A stretch of DNA of 54,413 nucleotides from an uncultured Verrucomicrobiota bacterium (GCA_937860055.1 CALMBO010000009.1:1-54413); one strand, 5' to 3'; counted from the stretch's first letter, positions 1 through 8,193 are shown. Notes: generated by a model not told the origin, from the letters alone. A program made the numbers and translations.

Positions 1-44
1 GGAGAAAGGGGGCGGAATCTTGCGAACCGTAATTCCCATGAGTG

Positions 45-803
45 CTAACTGTTTGGGCCTTGTGGAGCATCACTATCCTGTTTCATTCGCAGGAGTTTAT
101 CTTTTGCCAAATCATCTTTGAAATGATTCGCCTCATAATAATCGATTATATTCAATAGGCATGAAACAGATAGAGCCCGGATTATATTGGCCGCCCGACC
201 GCCCTGTAAAATTATTCCGCCAAGAGATATTCCAAGCGGGTGGTTTTGATTCATTTTATACACAGCCCCACCACTAAGGTCGTTGAAACTAGTAAGTGGA
301 ATAGATGATGGGGTGTTTATGACAATCATTTTTTCAATATTATCAATGGCAGCTACGGTTCCTTTTATGAGGATTGGGCAATACGTTCCCGAATTATTCT
401 CATAATCAAGCGTTTGTTCAGGCTCTGGAAAACCAAGAATAATAGCGTCGTCACCTTCTTGTAGATTGCGATCCATGTCTGATAGATTCCAGAACTGACC
501 ATCAAGTCCTGATTCTATGATAAAAAACGAATCAAGCCTCACTAGAATTATGTCTTCATAATTATGCGTGTCGTCAATATGAGTTCGAATTCCATGTCTT
601 TGCGGGATGAGTTGGTCCGATCCTAAGCGGGAAATAATGCGAAGGTCTCTCACATGTTTCCCGTACTTATCAAGAGTATGAAACGCTGTAACAAAGTAGT
701 GGGCCTGTTTCTTTACCAATACCCCAGAGCCGAACCAGGCACCCTGACATGGTTCGTGTCCAGTTGTGCATAATACTGGGCGGATCGTGTTCTCAATATT
801 CAT
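45..803 (-). CDS. Trypsin-like serine protease, cytoplasmic
   Basis: A 252-aa trypsin-fold serine protease. The catalytic triad can be read directly: His42 in VTAFHTL, Asp84 in NYEDIILVRL and Ser177 in NDLSGGAV. The segment EGDDAIILGFPE matches the usual core of Trypsin_2-type domains. No signal peptide or membrane segment is seen, so it probably acts inside the cell. The start lies about 80 nt downstream of a TTGACA/TAATCT promoter; an out-of-frame 16-codon reading frame (843 down to 793) overlaps the start and might couple translation, but this is weak. The C-terminus SDAPQGPNS resembles the tail shared by proteins at 8,377-10,972. It follows the membrane-protein operon at 998-2,937 in the same direction. 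Such proteases serve in quality control or as defence effectors; the substrate is unknown. Confidence 0.8.
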   Translation of the reverse strand: MNIENTIRPVLCTTGHEPCQGAWFGSGVLVKKQAHYFVTAFHTLDKYGKHVRDLRIISRLGSDQLIPQRHGIRTHIDDTHNYEDIILVRLDSFFIIESGLDGQFWNLSDMDRNLQEGDDAIILGFPEPEQTLDYENNSGTYCPILIKGTVAAIDNIEKMIVINTPSSIPLTSFNDLSGGAVYKMNQNHPLGISLGGIILQGGRAANIIRALSVSCLLNIIDYYEANHFKDDLAKDKLLRMKQDSDAPQGPNS

Positions 804-884
804 ATAGGCGTAGTCTGCCCATCAATCGGCCGAAAAGTTTCATCCGCCCAAGTCAGACTTGCAAATCCGAAGTGGCTGACTCGA

Positions 885-913
885 AGATTACCGAAGCACT
901 TATAGGGTGTCAA
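885..913 (-). promoter_or_regulatory. Sigma-70-type promoter for the protease gene (copy A of a repeated leader)
   Basis: Reading the minus strand, TTGACA (913-908) is followed after exactly 17 nt by TAATCT (890-885). It is preceded by CCCGA and followed by a leader containing CACTTCGG, as in copies B (3,002-3,030) and D (11,035-11,063). A hairpin with arms AGTCAG and CTGACT and a GG bulge lies just downstream of the -10. Confidence 0.7.
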
Positions 914-937
914 TCGGGACGTAGAAACTGGGCAGGC

Positions 938-993
938 CATGGCTGGCGTCTTGACGGCCTAGCAGGAGCAGTGCGAAACTCCCTTCAGCCATG
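938..993. repeat. Imperfect hairpin downstream of the gene at 998-1465
   Basis: CATGGCTG (938-945) and CAGCCATG (986-993) form a perfect 8-bp inverted repeat around a 40-nt partly self-complementary loop. It begins only 5 nt past the stop codon of the membrane-protein gene and ends before promoter A. It has no T-run, so it is not a typical terminator. It may be a recombination-site stem like those at 9,018-9,080 and 3,061-3,117. Confidence 0.45.
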
Positions 994-997
994 TAAT

Positions 998-1465
998 TCA
1001 GGTCGCCTTGTCCCACGCTTCCTTGAACACCGATTGGCAGGTTGGAATAATTGACTGTGAAAGGGTCCTCATTTTAGGCATTTTATTGGCACTCTTTACC
1101 GACGGGTCATTCACAAGTGCAACCATTTCCTCTAGTTGAGACTGGAGTTGTTTATGACTCTGCTTCTTCGGATTCAGCATCATCTTGGCCTTGCCTTCGA
1201 GCCGAACAAGACTGTCGTACTTCTCCTGCAATGGCTCGCAAATTTCACGGGACTGAAGGAGAACCGACGAAGCGGTTTCTGCGGTCCCGATCATGTCTGA
1301 AAGAATTTGCCTTAGGTCATAAATCCATTTCTCACGCATGCCTGCGACCATCTGCCGGTGTTGTATCCTTGCCGTGATGATTGGGCCTATGAATACGGCA
1401 ACCAAGGCGGTTAATGAGGATAGAAGTGCTGCGATGGCGGCCATTGAGTCTTTGTCTAGGTTCAT
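998..1465 (-). CDS. One-TM, helix-rich protein of unknown function
   Basis: A 155-aa protein. Residues about 9-32 (AAIAALLSSLTALVAVFIGP) form one membrane segment. It is followed by a long charged helical region beginning with the recognisable pattern QMVAGMREKWIYDLRQIL, common in small membrane-anchored bacterial proteins of unknown role. The orientation is probably N-out, C-in, with a coiled-coil-like cytoplasmic part. It starts 24 nt after the stop of the gene at 1,490-2,416, so both are likely one transcript. I cannot name a function; its position between a conserved unknown protein and a protease suggests a membrane-linked sensing or effector role, which is inference. Confidence 0.7.
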   Translation of the reverse strand: MNLDKDSMAAIAALLSSLTALVAVFIGPIITARIQHRQMVAGMREKWIYDLRQILSDMIGTAETASSVLLQSREICEPLQEKYDSLVRLEGKAKMMLNPKKQSHKQLQSQLEEMVALVNDPSVKSANKMPKMRTLSQSIIPTCQSVFKEAWDKAT

Positions 1466-1489
1466 AAATTATCCTTTTAGCGAAAGCAA

Positions 1490-2416
1490 TTAATGGGGCG
1501 TTCCGAGGCCCGCATCGGTGCATGTCTGAGTATTGTCTTCGGGGCTTGGCTGAGCTTCTTTGGCCTCTCCGTTCTCAATTCTTCTCACTGCGTCAGTCAT
1601 TGCATAGTGTACAAACTGCTGTCCAAGTGCCGTCAAGACGTATGGTTTCTTGTCTTCAAACGCCGACTCCATCGTCGAAGGCGCAGGACCTCGGTACTTC
1701 CTGGGATGCTTGCGAAGGAATTTTCCGTCCACAGTTGTATCCCTCTCTTGGCGAATAACGCCGCCGGTACTGAGGTCACGAATCAGGAGCTTATATAGAT
1801 CGGCTTCTGCTGAATCTTCACGGGGAATATCTCCATAGATTTCCATCCAGATGTCGTATCTCGTGACGCCGGGACTTCGGTGTATCTCGCGAATGACTGC
1901 AAAATGGGCCTCATGATACAGGTTGAGCCAATCAATAAATAAACGGACCACATCGTCTGAACACAGGCGAGTGCCGCTTGCATTGGCGACAAGATTTGCA
2001 ACGTCCCGGCGTTTTTCTTCGGTATCGGCCTGGTCCCAGATGCGGAAGGCCCGCCGCACTAGGTCTAGGTAGTCTTCACTCTGAATACGTTCATTGATCT
2101 GGTCTCCAAGTTTCTCAAATCTATCGGAGATGTCACGGAGCGTGCCAGATAGAAGACCAATCTTTCTCTGGTGTTCGTTCAACCACTGAGTCCGCATTTC
2201 ATCGGCACGCACATCGCCAGACTCAGTCTTCAGGCTGGCCATCGTGCTAATGAAACCGCCAACCCATGGAATACTGCCCAATGCCGCCAAGATAAACTTT
2301 TCAAAAATACGCTTGCGAGGCGTCGGGGCAGTGCTCGCAATCTTGTCGAAAATGGCCGCTCCTGCATTATCGATCGGAGTCGGCGTGCTATTGCCATTGG
2401 ATTCGGAATCGCCCAT
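1490..2416 (-). CDS. Conserved protein of unknown function
   Basis: A 308-aa protein. I place the start at 2,416 (MGDSESNGN) because an upstream ATG at 2,482 would overlap the small gene at 2,449-2,619 in another frame. After a Pro/Thr-rich N-terminus there is one hydrophobic stretch (FILAALGSIPWVGGFISTM), then a heptad-like helix (LRDISDRFEKLGDQINERI). A polar domain with many conserved-looking blocks follows, for example DDVVRLFIDW and EDSAEADLYKLLIRDLSTGG. The C-terminal part may be winged-helix-like. It does not match a family I can name with confidence. It sits in an operon with GIY-YIG-like, Trp-rich and one-TM proteins. Confidence 0.7.
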   Translation of the reverse strand: MGDSESNGNSTPTPIDNAGAAIFDKIASTAPTPRKRIFEKFILAALGSIPWVGGFISTMASLKTESGDVRADEMRTQWLNEHQRKIGLLSGTLRDISDRFEKLGDQINERIQSEDYLDLVRRAFRIWDQADTEEKRRDVANLVANASGTRLCSDDVVRLFIDWLNLYHEAHFAVIREIHRSPGVTRYDIWMEIYGDIPREDSAEADLYKLLIRDLSTGGVIRQERDTTVDGKFLRKHPRKYRGPAPSTMESAFEDKKPYVLTALGQQFVHYAMTDAVRRIENGEAKEAQPSPEDNTQTCTDAGLGTPH

Positions 2417-2448
2417 AAGTATTCCCGAGAATCCTGGCGGGGTAAATT

Positions 2449-2619
2449 CTACTTGCTCCAATGCCCCATGACCCATTCCCATTGATTATGGGTGTAGTCC
2501 CAACGCCAATGGGCCTTCACCCATTTCGTTGCCCCAAGAGGGCGAAGGGTCTTCATGTTCTGCATTCGATCCAGCGGTTTCAAAGGTTTGAGTGGCCGTA
2601 TGCCTTGAATCTTTTTCAC
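2449..2619 (-). CDS. 56-aa basic, Trp-rich small protein
   Basis: Found by reading the gap between two genes. GTG at 2,619 is preceded by AGAGG with 6 nt spacing, inside the stop region of the upstream GIY-YIG-like gene (4 nt gap). The product begins MKKIQGIRPLKPLKPLDRM and ends with KWVKAHWRWDYTHNQWEW then VMGHWSK. The C-terminal W-x-x-x-H-W pattern occurs twice and recalls the aromatic repeats of small Trp/His-rich proteins. It lies 33 nt upstream of the next gene's start. The real RBS, tight spacing and biased composition argue that it is translated. Function unknown; lack of a signal peptide suggests a cytoplasmic location. Confidence 0.65.
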   Translation of the reverse strand: MKKIQGIRPLKPLKPLDRMQNMKTLRPLGATKWVKAHWRWDYTHNQWEWVMGHWSK

Positions 2620-2622
2620 ATA

Positions 2623-2931
2623 TTACCTCTTTCCGCATGGTGGACCGTACTGGTCTCGTATTTCCTGTTCGATCTGCATTCGGCCGGACTGTTGGGCATC
2701 TGGTGTATACAGGACGGCGACGTTGAGAGTGCCTGTACAATTGCGGCTCCAACAGTCTTTTCGGTCATGGGTGTCAACCCGTGATTTCACCGTTGCAGAT
2801 TCGCCGACATCAACTAAAGAGTAGGCGTTGTCGCTGTGGCAAAGGATTGCGTAGACACCGGACCGGTCCTGAAGGCTATCAGTGTTCGCATATGGTCCTT
2901 CAAATGTGTATTGGCCAATTGTAATGCTCAT
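2623..2931 (-). CDS. GIY-YIG-like domain protein
   Basis: A 102-aa single-domain protein resembling the GIY-YIG nuclease fold. SGVYAIL (residues 24-30) corresponds to the first strand, LVDVGES (39-45) to the second. Arg51 and His55 follow in VKSRVDTHDR, and QIEQEIRDQYGPPCG (87-100) supplies the expected glutamate. The usual GIY/YIG tyrosines are replaced (GVY/DVG), so nuclease activity is not certain. I chose the start at 2,931 because the AAAGAGG ribosome site is 7 nt upstream; the ATG at 2,937 would be too close. It is first in a likely four-gene operon read from promoter B. It could act on DNA in defence or repair, or be a non-catalytic relative. Confidence 0.65.
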   Translation of the reverse strand: MSITIGQYTFEGPYANTDSLQDRSGVYAILCHSDNAYSLVDVGESATVKSRVDTHDRKDCWSRNCTGTLNVAVLYTPDAQQSGRMQIEQEIRDQYGPPCGKR

Positions 2932-3001
2932 AATCATTCCTCTTTAACTCGCAAGCCCCTTCCGTCCGATGTCATTACCAAGGCCGAAGTGACTGATTCG
3001 G

Positions 3002-3030
3002 AGAATAACAAGGTCGGGAGTGGGCGTCAA
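3002..3030 (-). promoter_or_regulatory. Sigma-70-type promoter for the GIY-YIG-like operon (copy B)
   Basis: Minus strand: TTGACG (3030-3025), 17-nt spacer, TATTCT (3007-3002), then CCGAATCAGTCACTTCGG. The -10 followed by CC and the CACTTCGG leader are shared with copies A and D, and the chromosomal phoB-type promoter at 46,138-46,166 also has TATTCTCC. Confidence 0.7.
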
Positions 3031-3060
3031 ATGGGGGCGACGGATTCGGGTTGGCTGTCA

Positions 3061-3117
3061 AACCGTCCAGCCATCCCTTCGGCTAGGATTGGCTCGCCGC
3101 CGATGTCCCGAACGGTT
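3061..3117. repeat. Two-step imperfect hairpin with a single bulged base
   Basis: Outer arms AACCGT (3061-3066) and ACGGTT (3112-3117). On the minus strand the inner arms AGCCA+TCC and GGA+TGGCT pair, with one unpaired A. It lies between the DUF1508 gene and promoter B. The layout (outer stem, inner stem with one extrahelical base) resembles the gene-end hairpins of the array at 8.4-10.4 kb, though the sequence differs. Confidence 0.45.
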
Positions 3118-3133
3118 CTATCTGAAAGGCGAC

Positions 3134-3301
3134 CTATTCCCTAATGGCGGCAGAGTACGACTGCTTCACAAGCGAGATTGCGTGTAGGCAGTCTGCCTTG
3201 TTCTGGTAGCCCTCGCCATGGGCGATGATTTGGTTGTTAGCGGCCTTCAAGTGCCAGTACCAGTTCTTGTTTTGGGCGTTTTGCCATATTTCGAAGTACA
3301 T
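3134..3301 (-). CDS. DUF1508 (YegP-type) protein
   Basis: A 55-aa protein. It shows the DUF1508 signature: MYFEIWQNAQNKNWYWHLKA, then IIAHGEGYQNKADCLHAI, then an LVKQSY ending. The start at 3,301 is chosen because GAGGTG lies just upstream and the family begins exactly here; a longer frame to 3,358 has no such support. DUF1508 proteins are small beta-sheet proteins of unknown function, often duplicated and found in many bacteria and on mobile elements. It stands alone at the head of the left-hand minus-strand group, diverging from the large secreted protein at 3,559. A weak TTGATC/CATTAT promoter may lie in the gap. Confidence 0.85.
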   Translation of the reverse strand: MYFEIWQNAQNKNWYWHLKAANNQIIAHGEGYQNKADCLHAISLVKQSYSAAIRE

Positions 3302-3558
3302 GTCACACCTCATGTATCGCCGTTGCCTGGTGGCCTGATTGGTCCCCATATGAAGCAATAGACAACGCTATTAGTTTGTAGAGATGTCGGATAATGCACA
3401 AGAATATTTTATAGATCAAATTCGCCACGGCTCGAATAAATTATCAAGTCGTGCAAGCCTTGCGAATAACTTCGAGTTGGGTGAAGATATTATGACGGGT
3501 TCCTCGTCCTTCCCCCTTGGGCCTTGTGCCAAGCCCCAAGATTTGCCATCATATCACC

Positions 3559-6500
3559 ATGAGCACACGCTATTTCTTCTGGGGGTTACTCGTTTGTGTT
3601 GCATTGGGATTCAGCCTGCCCTCAGTGGCGGAGGAGCAGCCAGCGGTTTCAGAGGAGGCCTACGCTAACCTCATGGACAACGAGGTCATGGATCTCCAGG
3701 ACTTGGCCGAGGGGGCTGAAATCCAGCGTCGCATGTTTAACCGCATGACTCCTTCTGGATTCTCCTGGCTTCAGCCCATGTTCCCATCCGTTGCCCCTTT
3801 TGAAGCAGGATATTTCGACGAAGCCTTTCTCGATGGACTGCTGGGCGAGGAGACAAACAGCGTAGCCGTCTACCCTCTGTCTCTGGTGCTGGACCCCAAG
3901 ACCCGAGAGACGCTGATTTACAATGCGGAAGGGAAAATCATAGCAACCGTTCCTTCAGATGGGGTAACCCGCACATGGCCCGAGGATGCCGATCCCGCTC
4001 GTGTTACGCTGCAATTGGACCTGCTGCCTACGGAGGATGTGGAGCCTTATCTGTACGTAGAGGATCGAGTCGCCATCGCCACCGCCTCCAAGTCAGCCAG
4101 GACGCCCAAGGATGGGGGCGTTGTCATTATGAACATGATGGTTGGCAGCACCAACTTTGGCATCTTGAGCTTCCAGAGGCTGACCAATGGGAACATGCAG
4201 CTTACGGTGACCAATGGGATGGACGTGGCCGAAGTCTACTCCTATACGGTCTGGCATACCTCGACAGTGACAACGAACGAGTGGGTGGATGAATATGGCG
4301 TAACCAACATCGGCACCAACACCCTCTGGACGCCGGTGTCGCCGACGTTCAACGGGCTGGAGAGCGACTGGGAATGCCAGGAGACCAATCTTGTACTCGC
4401 CGCCGGGGTTGGGGTCTGGGAAGACTCTAGCATCACCAGCAACGCCAGAGTTAGGTTCTACGGGGTTGCCAAGAAGGCGGATGGGGATTGGGACGGATTG
4501 ACCGATGGGGCGGAGTTGTTCGTTCACCATACCAGCCCGACCAACGCCGACACCGATGGTGACGGATGGAACGACGGGGAGGAGATTTCGGCAGAAACAG
4601 ACCCGCTTGACCGATTCAGTGCAACCCGTCTGGCGAAAGGGGTACTGATTCATGGGGTTTGTTACAATCCCTCCAACGGATTAGCCTCTTCAAATCAGTG
4701 GGTGCAACTGCATTCCTCATCAGCATCGCCAGTCAATCTGGGGAATTTCCGCCTGCAAGTGGCAGGGAGCAACTACGCAACGAAATTGTCCTTTCCCTCG
4801 AACACGTGGATTCAGCCTGGCCATTTCATCTTGGTTGGCGGTTCCAATGTCGTAGGAAGCGATTATCTTGCGAGTCTGGATCTGCCGAACTCATATTCGA
4901 CCAATCCTACAGCGGGAGCGAGACTGGTTGGACCAGATGGGGTGGACGCCGATCCTGCCGATGTGGTGATGTACGGAACGCATTCCCCTTTCAACGAAGG
5001 CGGATTGCCCACCAACGGCTGGGGCTCGACGAACACGGACTTGTGGGCGGGAAGAAGCAATCAATTGGTCAGGACTCGGCTTGGCCAGGATGCCGACTTG
5101 CGGTCCGACTGGACATATCGTCTGGTTAGCGATTTGTGGAATAGCGAAATCGTATTAGATACGGACGGGGATGGCCTAACGGATGGCGAAGAATATTCGG
5201 GGAGTGAGGCCAACGGTGTGCAGTCCGATCCGCTGGACCCAGATACTGACAACGACGGATTGGAAGATGGATTTGAGGCCGATCATGGCTTGAATCCAGC
5301 GAATTCCGATTCAGATGGCGATTCCATAGAAGACCCAGATGAAATCAACCCTGAAACAGGCAATACCTACCTGGAAGATCAACTGGGTACGGATGTGTCG
5401 GTGTCCATAGACTCTTCCCTGCCAGGCTGGATTCTTGGGCAGAGCATCGGAAGTAACGGATGGGTGAAATTTACATGCGAATCTTGGGAAGGCGTTGGCG
5501 TTTGGGCGACCATAAAGGAGGGCGGAGACGAGCCAGAAGATTTCACATGCACGATTACAAATGCGACCGTTGCATATTCGAACGATATCATCAACGGCGG
5601 CTTCCGCACCCTGCAACTCCTGCTAATTTCGACAAATCACGCCGTACCAATAGAGGTAACCGTCAACGACGGGGGCACCTACTGGACCAATCAAACCCCC
5701 ATCACCCTTGGGCCTGACATATTTGGTCATTTCGATGCGGTTAAAGTGACATTGGATGCATTGTCCTTTTCAGGGACTAACTATCATTATGTGATTTCCG
5801 ACGACGGTTTAACGGCGTATTCCGAACCCCAATGGATTACATCAGGGCCCGGAGAAGCGGGACGGAGTTATCCCCTATGCTATGTGCGTGGGAGCAAGAT
5901 GGCCGTGCTGGGAGGATGGGATATTACGCCCTCAGGCCTGCCTGCCGACTTAAGCGTTCAAATTCAGGGGGCGGTTTCTGGAGGCATGGGATTTTCTTGG
6001 ACTCAATTGGCCCGGAGCGAAGACATCAGGTGGGTGTCCCCCGTGATGGAATGCTCGAATGCCTTTGATGCAGTTGTTGCCTTCTTTAATCCAATGCAAA
6101 TTGATTGGTCTGTCTTGCTGGGCTCCTGCACGGTTCCTCTTAATGCGGGGATGAGTACGAACCAATGCTATGTGACATTGGATGATCCGTTGAATGCAGA
6201 CCTTCGCCATACCGTCATCCATCTTGGATGTTCTAATGGAGCGGGCAAATCAACGGAGTCGGAGTGTACAGAAGAGATATGGAATGAATTCACTGATCGG
6301 GATGTACGTCGTGTCGATGATACCCGGCTGACATATTACCAAGACTATAACTGCACAAATTCAACAACAGACTCCCTGCTGATTCACGGTGATGGGCAAT
6401 GCGGAGCATGGGTAAATCTGTTCATAGACATCCTTAAAGCACAGGGAATTGATTATCAAGACGAGTGGGCGACTATCGAGCCGGGTGCGGGCGACGATGG

Positions 6501-6942
6501 GTTTGCCTTCAAAAACTGGTCATTTTCAGAGCCCGGGCTAAGCGGGGATTCAGGATTTCCATACTTAAACATACCTGAGACCGCCTATATGGGGCCAACC
6601 AACTACAATTGGAAATATGCCGATGTGGTCGATGTGTCGGGGGCATCTGGACAGGGCAACACCAATCCACGCTCATTGTTTCTGGAGCACTTTGTATTTA
6701 TCAATGGGCAATATTATGATCCATCATCGGGATTAAGGCACTCTGATTTGTCTGCTCTGGAAAGCAACTTCATAGACGGATTCTTCAAATACGATAATTC
6801 ATATCCCGTCAACGAGCAGGTGGTAAATGTGGATCTGGATGGGGACAGTGTTATCGAAAACACAAATGTATACGTAGAGGTATTCTTGTTCCGAAAAAAT
6901 CCAGCAGGGACCAGCATTGTGGGCACCAATTCAAATAAGTAA
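3559..6942 (+). CDS. Large secreted Ca-repeat protein with C-terminal transglutaminase-like domain
   Basis: A 1,127-aa exported protein. Residues 1-25 (MSTRYFFWGLLVCVALGFSL...) are a signal peptide, which sets the start at 3,559. Acidic thrombospondin-type-3-like repeats (DTDGDGWNDGEE; DTDGDGLTDGEE; DTDNDGLEDGFE) occur at about 306-352 and 530-600. Between them, about 361-470 looks like a lamin-tail domain (VQLHSSS...GNFRLQVAG...PGHFILVGG). Near the C-terminus Cys948 (GDGQCGAWVNLFIDILKAQG), His1044 (LEHFVFING) and Asp1054 (YYDPSSG) fit the triad and spacing of the transglutaminase/papain-like superfamily. Activity could be cross-linking or proteolysis of surface proteins. It is followed after 12 nt by a secreted partner gene. 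Confidence 0.75.
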   Translation: MSTRYFFWGLLVCVALGFSLPSVAEEQPAVSEEAYANLMDNEVMDLQDLAEGAEIQRRMFNRMTPSGFSWLQPMFPSVAPFEAGYFDEAFLDGLLGEETNSVAVYPLSLVLDPKTRETLIYNAEGKIIATVPSDGVTRTWPEDADPARVTLQLDLLPTEDVEPYLYVEDRVAIATASKSARTPKDGGVVIMNMMVGSTNFGILSFQRLTNGNMQLTVTNGMDVAEVYSYTVWHTSTVTTNEWVDEYGVTNIGTNTLWTPVSPTFNGLESDWECQETNLVLAAGVGVWEDSSITSNARVRFYGVAKKADGDWDGLTDGAELFVHHTSPTNADTDGDGWNDGEEISAETDPLDRFSATRLAKGVLIHGVCYNPSNGLASSNQWVQLHSSSASPVNLGNFRLQVAGSNYATKLSFPSNTWIQPGHFILVGGSNVVGSDYLASLDLPNSYSTNPTAGARLVGPDGVDADPADVVMYGTHSPFNEGGLPTNGWGSTNTDLWAGRSNQLVRTRLGQDADLRSDWTYRLVSDLWNSEIVLDTDGDGLTDGEEYSGSEANGVQSDPLDPDTDNDGLEDGFEADHGLNPANSDSDGDSIEDPDEINPETGNTYLEDQLGTDVSVSIDSSLPGWILGQSIGSNGWVKFTCESWEGVGVWATIKEGGDEPEDFTCTITNATVAYSNDIINGGFRTLQLLLISTNHAVPIEVTVNDGGTYWTNQTPITLGPDIFGHFDAVKVTLDALSFSGTNYHYVISDDGLTAYSEPQWITSGPGEAGRSYPLCYVRGSKMAVLGGWDITPSGLPADLSVQIQGAVSGGMGFSWTQLARSEDIRWVSPVMECSNAFDAVVAFFNPMQIDWSVLLGSCTVPLNAGMSTNQCYVTLDDPLNADLRHTVIHLGCSNGAGKSTESECTEEIWNEFTDRDVRRVDDTRLTYYQDYNCTNSTTDSLLIHGDGQCGAWVNLFIDILKAQGIDYQDEWATIEPGAGDDGFAFKNWSFSEPGLSGDSGFPYLNIPETAYMGPTNYNWKYADVVDVSGASGQGNTNPRSLFLEHFVFINGQYYDPSSGLRHSDLSALESNFIDGFFKYDNSYPVNEQVVNVDLDGDSVIENTNVYVEVFLFRKNPAGTSIVGTNSNK

Positions 6943-6954
6943 AAGGACATTACT

Positions 6955-7581
6955 ATGATAAAGCACCTTGTTTCATTACTAGTGATGAACATGCCGATGC
7001 TGGGGCTATTGGCAGATCAAGCATTATCCATTGATGGCGCCAAGATTGTAACGGGCGAAGCGGCTGTGCAATTTGCAAGAGAAAGTGAAGCGGTTAAGGC
7101 GAGCGGTGGATTCATTTATCCAGGAGAAAATCCCGCAGCAAGCATAAGGCAACTCAATACTGCAATTGCCGGGTTTGGGGCAGAGGGAGAGTATATATGG
7201 GAGTTGCCGATTCCTCATAAAGCATGGGGAATTCAGGTGGTTGTTTTAATTAATCCCGTATCGGAGCAGTTGCATTATGAATATATGCCCTGGATCGAAA
7301 GCACACGGTTCCAGACTGTCCGCAGCTTGCGTGACGCTGCCGCAAATATCTATCGGAATGCACGGGGTGCAGACCGGACCGTAGATGAAGGGGTTCACGA
7401 GATTGCGGTCCGAACATTGAAAGAAGACATCCCGGGATTTGCCAACAAAGGGGAACAAGTCTGGGAAATCCGGGTTCTTTCGCTTGCCAAGCTAGAGATA
7501 TGTTCGGTCTTCCTTATGCACCCCGTTGAGGACCGATCATACTTCGAATATGCTCCTTGGGATGCAAAGGCTGGAGAATAA
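6955..7581 (+). CDS. Secreted two-repeat protein, partner of the transglutaminase-like protein
   Basis: A 208-aa protein with an N-terminal signal peptide (MIKHLVSLLVMNMPMLGLLA). The rest is an internal duplication: GFGAEGEYIWELPIP...HYEYMPW (first half) and GFANKGEQVWEIRVL...YFEYAPW (second half) align over about 80 residues each. The ATG follows AAGGACATTACT, a good ribosome site, 12 nt past the upstream stop, so the two genes are probably co-transcribed. I do not recognise the fold. Co-export with a Cys-His-Asp enzyme suggests inhibitor, substrate or anchoring factor; none is shown by the sequence. Confidence 0.75.
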   Translation: MIKHLVSLLVMNMPMLGLLADQALSIDGAKIVTGEAAVQFARESEAVKASGGFIYPGENPAASIRQLNTAIAGFGAEGEYIWELPIPHKAWGIQVVVLINPVSEQLHYEYMPWIESTRFQTVRSLRDAAANIYRNARGADRTVDEGVHEIAVRTLKEDIPGFANKGEQVWEIRVLSLAKLEICSVFLMHPVEDRSYFEYAPWDAKAGE

Positions 7582-7773
7582 GTGGGAACTCTACAGTTTA
7601 GGCTCGTCCTGAACTTCAGCAATATCGGGTGCTGATGTCGCAGAAATTTGGTGTTGGCCCAAAGACTTTCTATGTGCAAGGGGGCTCTTGAGTCTGACGG
7701 GTACTATGATCGGCCAATCCAATAACTTCGCCAGAATACATCAGCCTCTTAGAAGAGGCGGCCTGAAAACAGG

Positions 7774-7827
7774 CTAGATGATATCGAAAAACCAGAGGAC
7801 GAATAGGATTAGAAGCAAGGTTTCCAT
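7774..7827 (-). CDS. Possible 17-aa hydrophobic peptide
   Basis: The frame METLLLILFVLWFFDII starts at 7,827, with AAGGGG 6 nt upstream and only 11 nt after the stop of the HTH gene. It is immediately followed by two small perfect hairpins (GCCTG-TTTT-CAGGC and GCCTCTT-CT-AAGAGGC). A single hydrophobic segment of this size resembles small membrane peptides such as type I toxin or holin-like products. It may equally be chance; the frame is very short. Confidence 0.3.
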   Translation of the reverse strand: METLLLILFVLWFFDII

Positions 7828-7838
7828 TAGCCACCCCT

Positions 7839-8186
7839 TCAGCCCCCAAGTCCCCCCGCCAAGTCCTCTTCGCAAGCAGTGACGGGGATTTGAAAGAACT
7901 GGGAGCCCCGTTGGTCAACCAGGCTCCCCAGGTTCCCCTCCAGCCGCCGCCAGAAAACGGGACTGGGGACGAGGCTTCCGCCCAAGGCTCTGGATAGGTA
8001 CGGCCTTGAGACCCCTCCTGCCTTGGCGACCTCGGAAATGCTCAATCCGAAGAGCCTCATCAGGAGCCTCACACGGCCTAGGTTCTGTCCATCCCCGTCC
8101 GTTGGGCAGGCAAGGGGCTGGTAACGGGTTGTAACGGGGTCCTGGGAGGCAGGTGGGCCTGATTCGGGAGCTTCGGTAATGTTCAT
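7839..8186 (-). CDS. Small helix-turn-helix DNA-binding protein
   Basis: A 115-aa protein with a clear HTH at about residues 41-70 (LLMRLFGLSISEVAKAGGVS then RPYLSRAL), of XRE/Cro type. The N-terminal 35 residues are Pro-rich and disordered-looking; the C-terminus may fold back on the HTH. The start at 8,186 has no ribosome site, but a promoter-like TTGACG/TTAGAT pair ends 7 nt before it, so the transcript may be leaderless. Target unknown; it could autoregulate or control the neighbouring peptide at 7,774. Codon use is more GC-rich than its neighbours. Confidence 0.6.
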   Translation of the reverse strand: MNITEAPESGPPASQDPVTTRYQPLACPTDGDGQNLGRVRLLMRLFGLSISEVAKAGGVSRPYLSRALGGSLVPSPVFWRRLEGNLGSLVDQRGSQFFQIPVTACEEDLAGGLGG

Positions 8187-8193
8187 GGAACCG

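Noticed and set aside
749..1054. Plus-strand 101-codon frame across promoter A
   Set aside because: Covers a promoter, a hairpin and the end of a supported minus-strand gene; no ribosome site or protein-like pattern.
2417..2482. Longer N-terminus for the 308-aa protein (start at 2,482)
   Set aside because: It would overlap the 56-aa gene in another frame and has no ribosome site.
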